From the NCBI GenBank assembly GCA_017860275.1, contig JAFNAQ010000005.1, positions 1 through 64,000 of the forward strand: a DNA stretch of 64,000 bases, given 5' to 3'. Under the pieces are notes generated by a model. The model ran no database searches. It had not been told where the DNA came from and saw only the letters and a program-made list of their open reading frames with translations. This document shows positions 1-8,854 of the stretch, one piece after another. This stretch comes from Bacteroidota bacterium. Its GTDB lineage: Bacteria; Bacteroidota; Bacteroidia; Bacteroidales; P3. Position numbers and translations under genes: made by a program. The number at the start of each line of letters is the position of its first letter. Position 1 is the first letter of the stretch.

Positions 1-15
1 ATTTAATGTGCAAAT

Positions 16-84
16 GATGCACATCATTTGATACAAAAGATGCACATCATTTACTATGAAAGATGTGCATCATTTTTATTTAAG
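16..84. repeat. Three 23-bp tandem repeats with a palindromic core
   Basis: The 14-base core GATGCACATCATTT occurs at 16-29 and 39-52, and a variant (GATGTGCATCATTT) at 62-75. The spacing is exactly 23 bp. The first copy extends to a palindrome at 12-29 with 8-bp arms around a CA centre. Nothing codes here. It could be an iterated operator for a gene to the left of the window or a short satellite. Confidence 0.8.
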
Positions 85-106
85 GAATTTTATATTTTGA
101 TTTGTT

Positions 107-130
107 GGGCGCGCGGGCAAGCGGCGCCCG
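107..130. repeat. GC-rich palindrome in AT-rich spacer
   Basis: GGGCGC (107-112) pairs with GCGCCC (124-129); CGGGC (114-118) can alternatively pair with GCCCG (126-130). This short, very GC-rich island stands in strongly AT-rich DNA and resembles a REP-type unit. The rest of 131-255 shows nothing recognisable. Confidence 0.5.
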
Positions 131-255
131 TACGTTCTATTTGTAATGCAAATATAGTAAAAATAATGGAATTATGGGAAGTATTCTATTATAAATTTTG
201 ATTGAATTTAGAAGTATTTATTTTAGAAATGAGCTTGTTTGGTTACATAATTGGA

Positions 256-291
256 TTTGTTTAAATAATTGACGAAAAATCATTAATTTTG
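256..291 (+). promoter_or_regulatory. Candidate promoter of the antiporter gene
   Basis: TAATTTTG at 284-291 fits the Bacteroidota -7 box TAnnTTTG and lies 20 bases before the ATG at 312. A TTTG at 256-259 could be the -33 box, but its 24-base spacing is slightly long. Confidence 0.4.
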
Positions 292-311
292 CATTAATAA
301 AAAATTATCTT

Positions 312-1544
312 ATGGTATTATTATCCTCTTCATACTTAGAGCTTCCTTTCTTTGTAAACCTTTTACTTCTATTGGTTTTTACAAAAGTAATGGGGGAAGT
401 TTTCGAAAGAATTAAACAGCCCGCTATGATTGGAGAAATATTAGCTGGGATTATTCTTGGTCCTACCCTATTTAATATTGTTCAAAGAACGGATAGCATT
501 AATATTATTGCTGAACTTGGGGTATTTCTTTTAGTTATTATTGCTGGGCTTGAGATAAATATCGATGAAATTATTAAATCACTTAAGGGTAAGAGTATTG
601 TTATTTCTCTTTGTGCTTTCTTTATCCCAATGTTTAGTGGACTATTAATAGGTTTGTTTTTTGGGCAAGATATAATGACAACAATATTTATTGGTCTTTG
701 TATTGCAATTACTGCCCTTCCTGTAATTATCCGTATATTAATGGATATGAATAAGATGAATTCAGAGGTTGGTCAAAAGATTATTTCTATTGCTATATTC
801 GATGATGTCCTTTCGCTTGCCTTTCTTGGATTGATAATCAATGCAAAGGGTACTGATTTATCAATAATTTCTATTGTTAAGGTTGCTGGTGTATCTTTAA
901 TAAAGCTTTCATTATTTATTGGAATACTTGCCTTTAGTTATTTCCTTCTTAAGAAGATTTCTAAAAGAAAGAACTATTTGGAAATAAAACTCAACTCTTT
1001 TATCAATCTACTTAAATCCAAGGAATCGCTTTATGCATTAATATTTGTATTTATACTCTTCTTTGCATCAATTACCGAATCGTTAGGTTTCCACTTTATT
1101 ATTGGGGCATTCTTTGCTTCATTGCTACTTAATGAAAATATTCTGGGAAAAGAAAACTTCGATTCATTTCATAATACAACCAATAGTTTAGCAATGGGAT
1201 TTCTCTCACCAATCTTTTTTGCAGGAATAGGTTTAGAGTTTAATATCTCATCTATTCAAAATTATTGGCTACTTACCGTTATTATACTTGTGTCTTGTCT
1301 TTCAAAGGTTATTGGAGGATTTGTTGGAGGAAGAATTGCAGGCTTAAATAATAAGACCTCACTAACAATTGGTATTGGTATTAATGCAAGAGGTATTATG
1401 GAGCTTGTTATTGCAAATATTGCCTATAAGGCAGGGCTTATTAACCTTGAGATTTTCTCAATGCTTGTAATAATGGGAATGGTAACTACAATAATTACTC
1501 CACTAATGCTAAAAAGAAGTTTCATTTATCTTGAAAAAAACTAA
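312..1544 (+). CDS. Cation:proton antiporter, CPA2/Kef type
   Basis: A 410-residue polytopic inner-membrane protein with about 12 hydrophobic segments. The N-terminal stretch GEILAGIILGPTLF, the internal IAITALPVIIRIL and the C-terminal GIGINARGIMELVIA are typical of the monovalent cation:proton antiporter-2 family, which exchanges Na+ or K+ for H+. There is no C-terminal TrkA-N/RCK regulatory domain, so it is the short transport-only form. It is a single gene with its own TAnnTTTG box just upstream. Which cation it moves cannot be told from sequence. Confidence 0.88.
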   Translation: MVLLSSSYLELPFFVNLLLLLVFTKVMGEVFERIKQPAMIGEILAGIILGPTLFNIVQRTDSINIIAELGVFLLVIIAGLEINIDEIIKSLKGKSIVISLCAFFIPMFSGLLIGLFFGQDIMTTIFIGLCIAITALPVIIRILMDMNKMNSEVGQKIISIAIFDDVLSLAFLGLIINAKGTDLSIISIVKVAGVSLIKLSLFIGILAFSYFLLKKISKRKNYLEIKLNSFINLLKSKESLYALIFVFILFFASITESLGFHFIIGAFFASLLLNENILGKENFDSFHNTTNSLAMGFLSPIFFAGIGLEFNISSIQNYWLLTVIILVSCLSKVIGGFVGGRIAGLNNKTSLTIGIGINARGIMELVIANIAYKAGLINLEIFSMLVIMGMVTTIITPLMLKRSFIYLEKN

Positions 1545-1709
1545 AATGATATTTATCTCTTGAAGATATTCTCCCTCCATATCTTCGATAAGCACAATTT
1601 CTGTTTTTAAAAGTGTCTGAATTTGAGTTTATTATTTATTTAATACGCTCAATTTAAATATTTGCTATTGTTTTAACTTAAAATATTAGTATTCTTTACA
1701 TCTTTTAAT

Positions 1710-1717
1710 TATTTTTG
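1710..1717 (+). promoter_or_regulatory. Bacteroidota -7 box upstream of the CrtI-like gene
   Basis: TATTTTTG matches TAnnTTTG and lies 54 bases before the ATG at 1772. No good TTTG -33 box is visible. Apart from this, 1545-1771 holds nothing recognisable. Confidence 0.4.
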
Positions 1718-1771
1718 CATCCTGAAAGATAAGAAGATTTTTTTGACACTTTTTTTGAATTTATAGATTTA

Positions 1772-2992
1772 ATGAGGAAAATAGCAATTATTGGCTCTGG
1801 CTTTTCGAGTTTATCGGCTGCATGCTTTTTGTCTAGCAAAGGACATGAGGTTTCGGTATTTGAAAAAGAAGGAGTTATTGGTGGTAGAGCAAGAAAAAAA
1901 GAAATAAATGGATTTACATTTGATATGTGGCCAACATTTTTTTGCATGTCAGATATCTTTGATAGATTCTTTGATAGATTTAATGTAAAAACATTAGATT
2001 ATTTTAATTTTGAAAGACTCCACCCTAGTTATCAAATATATTTTTCTAATAGCAATAGCATATCCCTACCCTGTTCTAAGGAACAATTATTAAATGCTCT
2101 TGAAGAAAATGGGAAAGGTAATAGTAAGTTTTCAGATTTATTAATTAATGATGCCGATGTTAATCTCCAAACTTTATATGTTAAGGGAGGAATGTTTAAA
2201 ATTATTGAATCAATAAAAAGACTTGCTGAAAGTTTTGGGACTACGTTTTTTGCGAACTCAATGGTTGAAGAAATTGTCGTGGATCAAAAATCGGCAAAAG
2301 GGATTATAGTAAATGGTGATTATAAAGAATTCGATTTAATCCTATCTGGGATTGATTACCAAAGCACAGAAAGCCTATTAAATAATAGGTATAGAAATTA
2401 TAATAATCAAGATAATTATCGTCTTTCATATTCTGCTTTATTGTTTTATGTTGGTTTTGACAAAAAGATTAAGAATGTTTCCCATAATACTATTTTTTTA
2501 GATACTGATTTTGACTTTCATGCAGAAAACATTTATGATCTACCAGAGTGGCCTGAGAATCCAATGTTTTATGCTTCGTTTCCTTCAATTACTGATAACA
2601 CAATAGCTCCACAAGGAAAGGAAACTGGAATATTTCTAATTCCTATAGCTTTGGGTTTAGGTGATAATGACGCTATAAAAAATGTCTATTTTGAGAAAAT
2701 CATTTCGAGAATGGAAAAGATGACTGACCAAAAACTAAGGGACAATATTGAATTCTTTGAATCTTACTACGTAAATAATTTATCATCTGATTATTTTTCA
2801 TCTAAAGAAGATGCTATTGAGCTTGCAAATACTATTGCTCAATCTAGTTCCAATAAAGCCAACATCAAGAATAAAAAAGTTAGAAATTTATTTTATATCG
2901 ATGGGCTTACAATACCCGATTTAGGAATTTCTTCCTCAATGATTTCTGGTGAAATTGTCGCAGAGGAAGCATTGAAATCTATTAGTAAATAA
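1772..2992 (+). CDS. CrtI-like FAD-dependent amine oxidase/desaturase, shortened
   Basis: The N-terminus carries a dinucleotide-binding fold (IGSGFSSLSAACFLSSKGH, residues 5-23), then GGRARKKEINGFTFDMWPTFF, the hallmark of the phytoene desaturase/CrtI family. Residues about 137-150 (YVKGGMFKIIESIK) match the family's GGM...L region, and the C-terminus reads FYIDGLTIPDLGISSSMISG. At 406 residues it is about 80-90 shorter than classic CrtI (~490). The loss is mainly in the middle, where CrtI has its membrane/substrate segment, and the THPGxGIP motif is altered to LTIPDLGISS. No phytoene synthase is nearby. The substrate is unknown; a carotenoid role is only one possibility. Confidence 0.75.
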   Translation: MRKIAIIGSGFSSLSAACFLSSKGHEVSVFEKEGVIGGRARKKEINGFTFDMWPTFFCMSDIFDRFFDRFNVKTLDYFNFERLHPSYQIYFSNSNSISLPCSKEQLLNALEENGKGNSKFSDLLINDADVNLQTLYVKGGMFKIIESIKRLAESFGTTFFANSMVEEIVVDQKSAKGIIVNGDYKEFDLILSGIDYQSTESLLNNRYRNYNNQDNYRLSYSALLFYVGFDKKIKNVSHNTIFLDTDFDFHAENIYDLPEWPENPMFYASFPSITDNTIAPQGKETGIFLIPIALGLGDNDAIKNVYFEKIISRMEKMTDQKLRDNIEFFESYYVNNLSSDYFSSKEDAIELANTIAQSSSNKANIKNKKVRNLFYIDGLTIPDLGISSSMISGEIVAEEALKSISK

Positions 2993-2998
2993 TATTTT

Positions 2999-3523
2999 AT
3001 GAAACGAACCTATATTGCATTATTAAGAGGTGTAAATGTTGGAGGAAAGAATAAAGTTAACATGAAAGAGCTTATCCAATATTTGGATGAAAAAGGTATT
3101 TCTAATTCTAAGTACTATCTCCAAAGTGGAAACATTATCTTTGATAGTCAAGAAATGAAGTCAGAATCTCTTGAAGAGATAATTTCTTGCATTATTAAAG
3201 ATAAGTTTAATCTTGAAATTCCAGTAATTATTATTGATAAAGAGATTATTACCAATGCTCTTACAAATAATCCATTTAAAGATGTAGATACTGAAAGGAT
3301 TTTCTTTATGTTTATTGATAAAAGACCTGATGATACTTTAGTAGAAAGTATTAAATCATTTGAAAGTATTGATAGCTATATTATTGATGAGAGAGTGATT
3401 TATCTTAATATCAATCCTCCTTATCATGAGACAAAGCTCACTAATAATTTTTTTGAAAAGAAACTAAAGGTAAAAGCAACTACTAGAAATTATAATACAA
3501 CTAAGAAACTTATCGATCTATAA
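2999..3523 (+). CDS. DUF1697 family protein
   Basis: A 174-residue cytoplasmic protein with the DUF1697 opening YIALLRGVNVGGKNKVNMKEL and the following QSGNIIF motif. The family is widespread and has no settled function. It starts 6 bases after the CrtI-like stop codon, so the two are probably cotranscribed. Its 3' end overlaps the convergent MBL hydrolase gene by 6 bases. Confidence 0.85.
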   Translation: MKRTYIALLRGVNVGGKNKVNMKELIQYLDEKGISNSKYYLQSGNIIFDSQEMKSESLEEIISCIIKDKFNLEIPVIIIDKEIITNALTNNPFKDVDTERIFFMFIDKRPDDTLVESIKSFESIDSYIIDERVIYLNINPPYHETKLTNNFFEKKLKVKATTRNYNTTKKLIDL

Positions 3524-4297
3524 ACTTACTTGTATTTTTAAGCCATCATATGCAAGAAAAACATTCTCTGGCAACTCGGCTTGAACTTTTGCATGACTAA
3601 TGCTGTGGCTTATATGAATTAAATATGATTTTTTTGGTTTTACTTTATCGATAAGCTCTAAAGCTTCATCAATTGTAAAATGAGAGAAATGCTCTTCTTT
3701 TCTAAGTGCATTTATTACTAATACATCTAAACCAATTAATTTTTGTGTCTCTTTCTCCGAGATTGATTTTGCATCAGTGATATATGCAAGTTTACCAATC
3801 CTATAACCAAGAATAGGCAAACGATAATGAAGCACTTCTATTGGTATTACTTCTATTTCCTTTATTTTAAAACTATTTTCAATATTTACTTCATTTAGTT
3901 CAAAAGAAGGAAGTCCTGGATATTTTGAATCTGCAAAAGCATAAGAATATACTTTCTTTAGTTCATCTAAGGCGAATACATTCCCATAGATAGGCATATC
4001 CATTTGTTGAAGATAATTATATGAACGAACATCATCCAACCCTCCAACGTGATCACGATGAGAATGAGTTATTAGGATTGCATCAATATAAGCAACCTTA
4101 TTTTTTAACATCTGCTCACGAAAATCAGGACCAGAATCAATGACAATTCTTGTTCCTTTGTCGGAAGTTATTAAACAAGATGTTCTTAATCGTTTATCTT
4201 TATGGTCTTTAGACGAACAAACCTCGCAAGCGCACCCAATTACGGGTACTCCTTGCGAGGTTCCAGTTCCTAGAAATACTAAGGTTAGATAGCCCAT
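3518..4297 (-). CDS. MBL-fold metallohydrolase, PhnP-like
   Basis: A 259-residue metallo-beta-lactamase-fold protein. HSHRDH (residues 78-83) is the dinuclear metal motif. FLGTGTSQGVPVIGCACEVC has the CxCxxC cysteines (22, 24, 27) found in PhnP-type cyclic-phosphodiester hydrolases. No phn (phosphonate) genes are present, so the physiological substrate is unclear. It is the last gene of the yceD-rpmF-plsX-fabH operon and its start overlaps the fabH 3' end by 13 bases, which suggests translational coupling. Confidence 0.85.
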   Translation of the reverse strand: MGYLTLVFLGTGTSQGVPVIGCACEVCSSKDHKDKRLRTSCLITSDKGTRIVIDSGPDFREQMLKNKVAYIDAILITHSHRDHVGGLDDVRSYNYLQQMDMPIYGNVFALDELKKVYSYAFADSKYPGLPSFELNEVNIENSFKIKEIEVIPIEVLHYRLPILGYRIGKLAYITDAKSISEKETQKLIGLDVLVINALRKEEHFSHFTIDEALELIDKVKPKKSYLIHISHSISHAKVQAELPENVFLAYDGLKIQVSL

Positions 4298-5274
4298 TTA
4301 ATCCAAATAGCTCCCCATGTAAATCCTGCACCAAAAGCTGTTAATATAAGATTGTCACCTTTCTTAAATTTGCTTTGGTTTTCCCACATTAATAATGGAA
4401 TTGTAGCAGATGTTGTATTTCCATACTTTTCAATATTTCTTAATACCTTTGAAGGATCAACACCCAAGCGTGAGCCTGTTGCATCAATAATCCTTAAATT
4501 AGCTTGGTGAGGTAAAACAAAAGATATATCTTCTGCTTTAAGGTTATTTTTTTGCATTAAAGCCTCTGTTGCCTCAGCCATTTTTGTAACTGCCCATTTA
4601 AACACAGGCTGTCCTTCTTGGTAGATAAAATGTTCTCTTGCATCTATTGTCTCATGAGATGGTGGTCTTACTGATCCTCCAGCTTTTTGATGTAAGTGTA
4701 TTCTTCCTACACCATCACTATATAAACCACTATCCATAAATCCAAACTCTTCTTCTGTAGCTTCTAACAATACAGCTCCTGCTCCATCTCCAAAGATTGG
4801 ACAAGTTGCTCTGTCTTGATAATTAACTATTGAAGACATTTTTTCTGCTCCAACAACAATTACTTTCTTTACAAAACCACTTTCAATATATTTAGCGGCT
4901 GTTGTTAGACCATAAATAAATCCAGAACAGCCAGCATTAATGTCGAAGCCAAAACCATTCTTTATTCCGCATTTGTCAGCAATAATATTTGCTGTAGCAG
5001 GAAATAACATATCTGGTGTAACTGTACAACAAATAACTAATTCTATTTCTGATGGATCTATTGATTTTGATTCAAGAATTTTCTTAACTACTTTTTCTCC
5101 TAAGTCAGATGTTCCTTTTCCTTCTCCTTTTAGTATTCTTCTTTCTTTGATACCGATTCGTGTCATTATCCACTCATCGTTGGTATCAACCATGGTACTT
5201 AACTCATCATTAGTCAAAATATAGTCAGGTAAATAACCCTCTACTGCAGTAATAGCAGCTCTTACTTTTGTCAT
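4285..5274 (-). CDS. fabH: Beta-ketoacyl-ACP synthase III
   Basis: FabH starts fatty-acid synthesis by condensing an acyl-CoA with malonyl-ACP in the cytoplasm. At 329 residues the length is normal. The catalytic triad is visible: Cys116 in NAGCSGFIYG, His256 in LPHQANLRII and Asn286 in YGNTTSATIP. It begins 3 bases after the plsX stop, in the conserved order yceD-rpmF-plsX-fabH. Confidence 0.96.
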   Translation of the reverse strand: MTKVRAAITAVEGYLPDYILTNDELSTMVDTNDEWIMTRIGIKERRILKGEGKGTSDLGEKVVKKILESKSIDPSEIELVICCTVTPDMLFPATANIIADKCGIKNGFGFDINAGCSGFIYGLTTAAKYIESGFVKKVIVVGAEKMSSIVNYQDRATCPIFGDGAGAVLLEATEEEFGFMDSGLYSDGVGRIHLHQKAGGSVRPPSHETIDAREHFIYQEGQPVFKWAVTKMAEATEALMQKNNLKAEDISFVLPHQANLRIIDATGSRLGVDPSKVLRNIEKYGNTTSATIPLLMWENQSKFKKGDNLILTAFGAGFTWGAIWIKWAI

Positions 5275-5277
5275 AAT

Positions 5278-6225
5278 CTAGTTATTATTCAATAAAGTTG
5301 CTTCAATCATTTCATTTATTTTAGAAACAAAAATATTTTTTGATTGAAGTAACATGTTTTTTATTGCTTTCTCATTTGAGATTCCGTGACCAATAATCAC
5401 AGTTCCATTTGCACCAAGTAGAGGTAAGCCTCCATAAATCTCATAGTTGAAACGTTGAATGAAATCATCTACAAAACCTCTTTTAGCAACCGTTCTGGCA
5501 AATGCCTCTGTTTGTTTTAAAATAATATTACCAATAAAACCATCACAAACAATAACATCTACGTTATTCTTAAATAACTCTATTGGTTCAACATTACCAA
5601 CGAAATTAAAATCGTTAGTTGCTTTCATTAGCTGATGTGCATTTTGCACTTGAGCATTACCCTTTTCTTCCTCTTCTCCATTACTAAGAAGTCCTACTTT
5701 TGGATTGTCAATTCCTAAAGCATTTTGAGAATAAACACTTCCAAGTAATCCAAATTGGTAAATTACCTCAGGCTTAGAATCTGGATTTACACCCACATCA
5801 ACTAATACAGAAACTCCTTCCTTATCCTTTGGTAGAACTGCTGCAAGACATGGTCGTAATACACCTTCAATAGTACCAACACTTTGCATTGTGCCAACAA
5901 GCATTGCACCTGTACTACCAGCACTTGCAAATGAGTCTATCTTGCCATCTTTTAGGTATGCAAAACCTACAGCTAAAGAAGAATTAGGTTTCTTCAATAA
6001 AGCCTTTACAGGTTTTTCATTCATATCAATTACATCTTCGGCATGAACTATTTCAAATAATTCCGGATTACCTCCATTTTCAAGAAGATGTTCTAAGATG
6101 ATATCCTTATGACCAAAAAGAACAATCCTATCTTCGGAAGGAAGTTCTTTTTGAGCCAAAATAGCACCTATAATAGCAGCTTTAGGAGCAAAATCGCCAC
6201 CCATTGCATCTAACCCTATTCTCAT
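5278..6225 (-). CDS. plsX: Phosphate acyltransferase PlsX
   Basis: PlsX makes acyl-phosphate from acyl-ACP for phospholipid synthesis; PlsY, which uses that product, is at 32729-33412 in this window. The 315-residue protein opens with MRIGLDAMGGDFAPKAAI, a family signature, and carries ASAGSTGAMLVG and VCDGFIGNIILK. It follows rpmF by 18 bases in the same operon. Confidence 0.95.
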   Translation of the reverse strand: MRIGLDAMGGDFAPKAAIIGAILAQKELPSEDRIVLFGHKDIILEHLLENGGNPELFEIVHAEDVIDMNEKPVKALLKKPNSSLAVGFAYLKDGKIDSFASAGSTGAMLVGTMQSVGTIEGVLRPCLAAVLPKDKEGVSVLVDVGVNPDSKPEVIYQFGLLGSVYSQNALGIDNPKVGLLSNGEEEEKGNAQVQNAHQLMKATNDFNFVGNVEPIELFKNNVDVIVCDGFIGNIILKQTEAFARTVAKRGFVDDFIQRFNYEIYGGLPLLGANGTVIIGHGISNEKAIKNMLLQSKNIFVSKINEMIEATLLNNN

Positions 6226-6243
6226 ATTTTATAAGAATATGGA

Positions 6244-6429
6244 TTATGCTGTTGCGCCTTTTTCGATAGCTAATTTACCTCTGTAATATCCACACTCTGG
6301 ACATACTCTATGGCTTACCATTGCTGCACCACAGTTGCTGCAAGTTGAAACGTTTACACCTTCAACTTTATGATGAGTTCTTCTTTTTGCTGTTCTCGTT
6401 TGAGAAAATCTGTGTTTTGGATTTGGCAT
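6244..6429 (-). CDS. rpmF: 50S ribosomal protein L32
   Basis: A 61-residue basic protein starting MPNPKHRFSQTRTAKRRTHH, the universal bL32 opening. It has a zinc ribbon: CSNC (residues 31-34) and CPEC (44-47). It sits between yceD and plsX, the conserved bacterial arrangement. Confidence 0.97.
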   Translation of the reverse strand: MPNPKHRFSQTRTAKRRTHHKVEGVNVSTCSNCGAAMVSHRVCPECGYYRGKLAIEKGATA

Positions 6430-6454
6430 TTTTTTCTATTTTAAAAAATTATTA

Positions 6455-6970
6455 TTACTCAAATTTTATTGTTTTCAGTGCTTCCCATCTTGGGTCAACA
6501 CTTTCTTCATTATTAGTATCACTATTTATCTCACTAATCCTATCAACCATATCTTTATTACATCCTCCTTTTTTATGCACACACTGCATAGGTTTTTGTA
6601 ATAATATATATTCATATATATAATGTGATAAATCAATTTTATGTTCTTTGTTTGGTATTACTATTATATCATCATCCTCTTCAAGAAACTCTTCCCCAAA
6701 CTTAACATATAAGTTATTCTCTCCCTCAACCTTCAAATCTAGTTTTTCCAAACATCTATCACACAAAACGCTCAAAACGCCTTTAAATACAAAATTGAAG
6801 CTTAACATCCTTTCTTCCTTATCTAGTGTTATTTTCAAAGGAATATTTGAATCTACAATATCTTCGTCCTCATATTGTTCAAATAAAAACTTGTTCACGT
6901 TATACTCAAACTCGTGTTTACCAAAGGACAAACCCGTAAAGTTTATTGTATAATCGTTTTTAGTTCTCAT
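6455..6970 (-). CDS. YceD/DUF177 family protein
   Basis: This is the DUF177 (YceD) protein that commonly precedes rpmF and is linked to 23S rRNA accumulation. It has the CDRCLEKLDLKVEGENNLYVKFGEE motif region (two cysteines of a CxxC) and an acidic stretch. An upstream ATG at 7009 would give a 184-residue protein, but a TATTTTTG promoter box lies at 6999-7006, downstream of that codon. The start at 6970 (MRTKNDYTINF, 171 residues) is therefore preferred. It is the first gene of a five-gene operon. Confidence 0.88.
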   Translation of the reverse strand: MRTKNDYTINFTGLSFGKHEFEYNVNKFLFEQYEDEDIVDSNIPLKITLDKEERMLSFNFVFKGVLSVLCDRCLEKLDLKVEGENNLYVKFGEEFLEEDDDIIVIPNKEHKIDLSHYIYEYILLQKPMQCVHKKGGCNKDMVDRISEINSDTNNEESVDPRWEALKTIKFE

Positions 6971-6998
6971 TATTACCCATTTAAATATTTTGAGCTTG

Positions 6999-7006
6999 CA
7001 AAAATA
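6999..7006 (-). promoter_or_regulatory. -7 box of the yceD-rpmF-plsX-fabH operon
   Basis: The minus strand reads TATTTTTG, an exact TAnnTTTG match, 28 bases upstream of the ATG at 6970. It decides the yceD start. The -33 region is only weakly TTTG-like. Confidence 0.6.
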
Positions 7007-7118
7007 CAATTTTTTTCTTTATTACAATAATTCTATAGCTATTTTTGAATATATATTTGATATTTGAAGCCGCGAAAAGTATATATCATTTTAACTATAA
7101 GTCAAAATATTTTTCATT

Positions 7119-7151
7119 TTTTGGGCATAAGTATTTTTTATCATATCTTTG
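7119..7151 (+). promoter_or_regulatory. Textbook Bacteroidota promoter of the lipoprotein gene
   Basis: TTTG at 7119-7122 is followed after 21 bases by TATCTTTG at 7144-7151, matching both the -33 and -7 consensus. The ATG follows 33 bases later. Confidence 0.75.
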
Positions 7152-7184
7152 CTCAATCAATATCATTTTAAAACTTAATTAATT

Positions 7185-7802
7185 ATGAACAGAAAATTAT
7201 CAATATTCTTTTTAATCCTAATAAGTGTGGTCACATTCTCTTCTTGTGAACGTGAAGAAGATTATAATTATATCGAATACAATAATCTTAATAATAAAGC
7301 TATTGAATTATATGATTATATGGGGCAAGATTTCAATGACTTGATTGATGACCTTGAATATTCTGGATTAATAATAAAAAGCAAAACAAGTTCAAATGCA
7401 AGGCTTGCAAATTCAACAGGATCGATAGTATATTATATTGAATGTAATAGGAATAGCCGCATAGATTATGCAAGAGTTGAATATTTTACAAATAAGACCT
7501 CGCTTGCTCTTGACCGTTATGGATATTGGCATAATGATTGTTTTGATTTAGGCTTTGATATTAACTATTATGGAGAAATCTTCACTTATGATCAAGATTT
7601 ATTCACTTATAATAATGAAGCCGAATTTATTAATGATTATTCTGCAATGAAGTACAATATTCATGATTGTTTTGAAGATTGGATTGGGGTTAGTTATGCA
7701 ACTGGAGTTGATTACTTAGCCTTAAGCACATACGAAAGAAGAATAGGAATTCAAGTATGTGATAAAGATGTTTTAAAAAACACAAAAAAGAGTAGAAAAT
7801 AG
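7185..7802 (+). CDS. Hypothetical lipoprotein
   Basis: A 205-residue protein with a lipoprotein signal peptide (LISVVTFSSC, cleavage before Cys21), so it is probably anchored in the periplasm or outer membrane. The mature part is rich in Tyr, Asn and Asp and ends in a basic tail (KKSRK). No family is recognised. It is a single gene with a strong promoter of its own, convergent with the next gene 15 bases away. Its function is unknown. Confidence 0.7.
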   Translation: MNRKLSIFFLILISVVTFSSCEREEDYNYIEYNNLNNKAIELYDYMGQDFNDLIDDLEYSGLIIKSKTSSNARLANSTGSIVYYIECNRNSRIDYARVEYFTNKTSLALDRYGYWHNDCFDLGFDINYYGEIFTYDQDLFTYNNEAEFINDYSAMKYNIHDCFEDWIGVSYATGVDYLALSTYERRIGIQVCDKDVLKNTKKSRK

Positions 7803-7817
7803 AGGAAGAAAGATACT

Positions 7818-8750
7818 CTAATCTACCAAATATTTCATTGGTATTAATGCTACTAGTTTCTTAATTAGTAGCATTAATATTATTGTATAAATAAATCTTA
7901 TTACAAATACCCCTACCCAATCGGCTCCAACACCTATCATCAATAAGGAGTCCTCAATTATTGAATGAAAAAGACTCAGAAGCGCTAGACTTAGAAAAAT
8001 ATCCTTCTTCGAAATATCTTTTTCCTTCGATTCGGCAATTATCAAACCTCCTCCGTAGGCTAACCCTAAAGTCATTCCTATAAGAGTCAAAGGCATCACC
8101 TTCTCACTTATTCCAAAGAATTTTATTATCGGATAAAGAGCTTTATTTATCAAACTTATTACCCTAATTCTTTCTAAAACATCCAATGTTATTATTAAAC
8201 TCATAACAATTAAGCAAATACTAAAATATTTCTGAACCTCAGAAATTCCCCACTCTACTAATGTTTGGTTTGGTTGAGATATTATTGGCAAATCCACTAT
8301 TGTTTGATTAGTATTTGTAATGGTATAAATCAAATTAATTAGAATTGCATATATGTATCCTCCCACAAAACGGATAATAAAAGTTGGCAAAACCTTCACT
8401 CCAGCCTTCTTACATATTGGAATTTCAATTAAAAAAGTATGGGAAAAAAGAATAAGTGTTGTTAGAGTTGTTATTTGAGCTATAGTTAAAGGATTATTTG
8501 CATAAACACTACTAAGGGCTAATAATCCACCATAAATATTTGATAGCATTGCTGTAACCCAAACCAAACTCATCTCTCCAGGCAAACCCAAAGGATACAT
8601 TAGTGGTTCAAATATATTTCCAATAATAGGCATGAGATTAGTCTCATTTAATATCTTAATCAAGATACTGATTGGTATCATTATCTTAAAAAATATTGAA
8701 CAAGCCTGCCACCACTTCTTGATAATTCTATATATATACTCCTTTACCAT
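7818..8750 (-). CDS. Gate-domain (nucleoside recognition) membrane protein
   Basis: A 310-residue polytopic membrane protein with the two-part Gate/nucleoside-recognition fold. The first half includes VWVTAMLSNIYGGLLAL and FLIEIPICKKAG; the second includes IGMTLGLAYGGGLIIAES. Related proteins are annotated as spore-maturation-like or nucleoside-recognition proteins, and the transported substrate is unknown. A perfect 13-bp inverted repeat (7843-7855 with 7866-7878) lies inside its 3' coding end. Confidence 0.8.
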   Translation of the reverse strand: MVKEYIYRIIKKWWQACSIFFKIMIPISILIKILNETNLMPIIGNIFEPLMYPLGLPGEMSLVWVTAMLSNIYGGLLALSSVYANNPLTIAQITTLTTLILFSHTFLIEIPICKKAGVKVLPTFIIRFVGGYIYAILINLIYTITNTNQTIVDLPIISQPNQTLVEWGISEVQKYFSICLIVMSLIITLDVLERIRVISLINKALYPIIKFFGISEKVMPLTLIGMTLGLAYGGGLIIAESKEKDISKKDIFLSLALLSLFHSIIEDSLLMIGVGADWVGVFVIRFIYTIILMLLIKKLVALIPMKYLVD

Positions 8751-8854
8751 AAATTAAACTCCGTCTTTTTAAATTTAAACGCCGTATCTTTTTATTTATC
8801 TCTGAGAAAAATAAATTTTTGTCTGAGATAAAAATATTTTTCTTTCCTTTATTT

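Noticed and set aside
16-84. Short CRISPR array
   Set aside because: Core repeats are only 14 bp with 9-bp gaps and no cas genes; it is a plain 23-bp tandem repeat.
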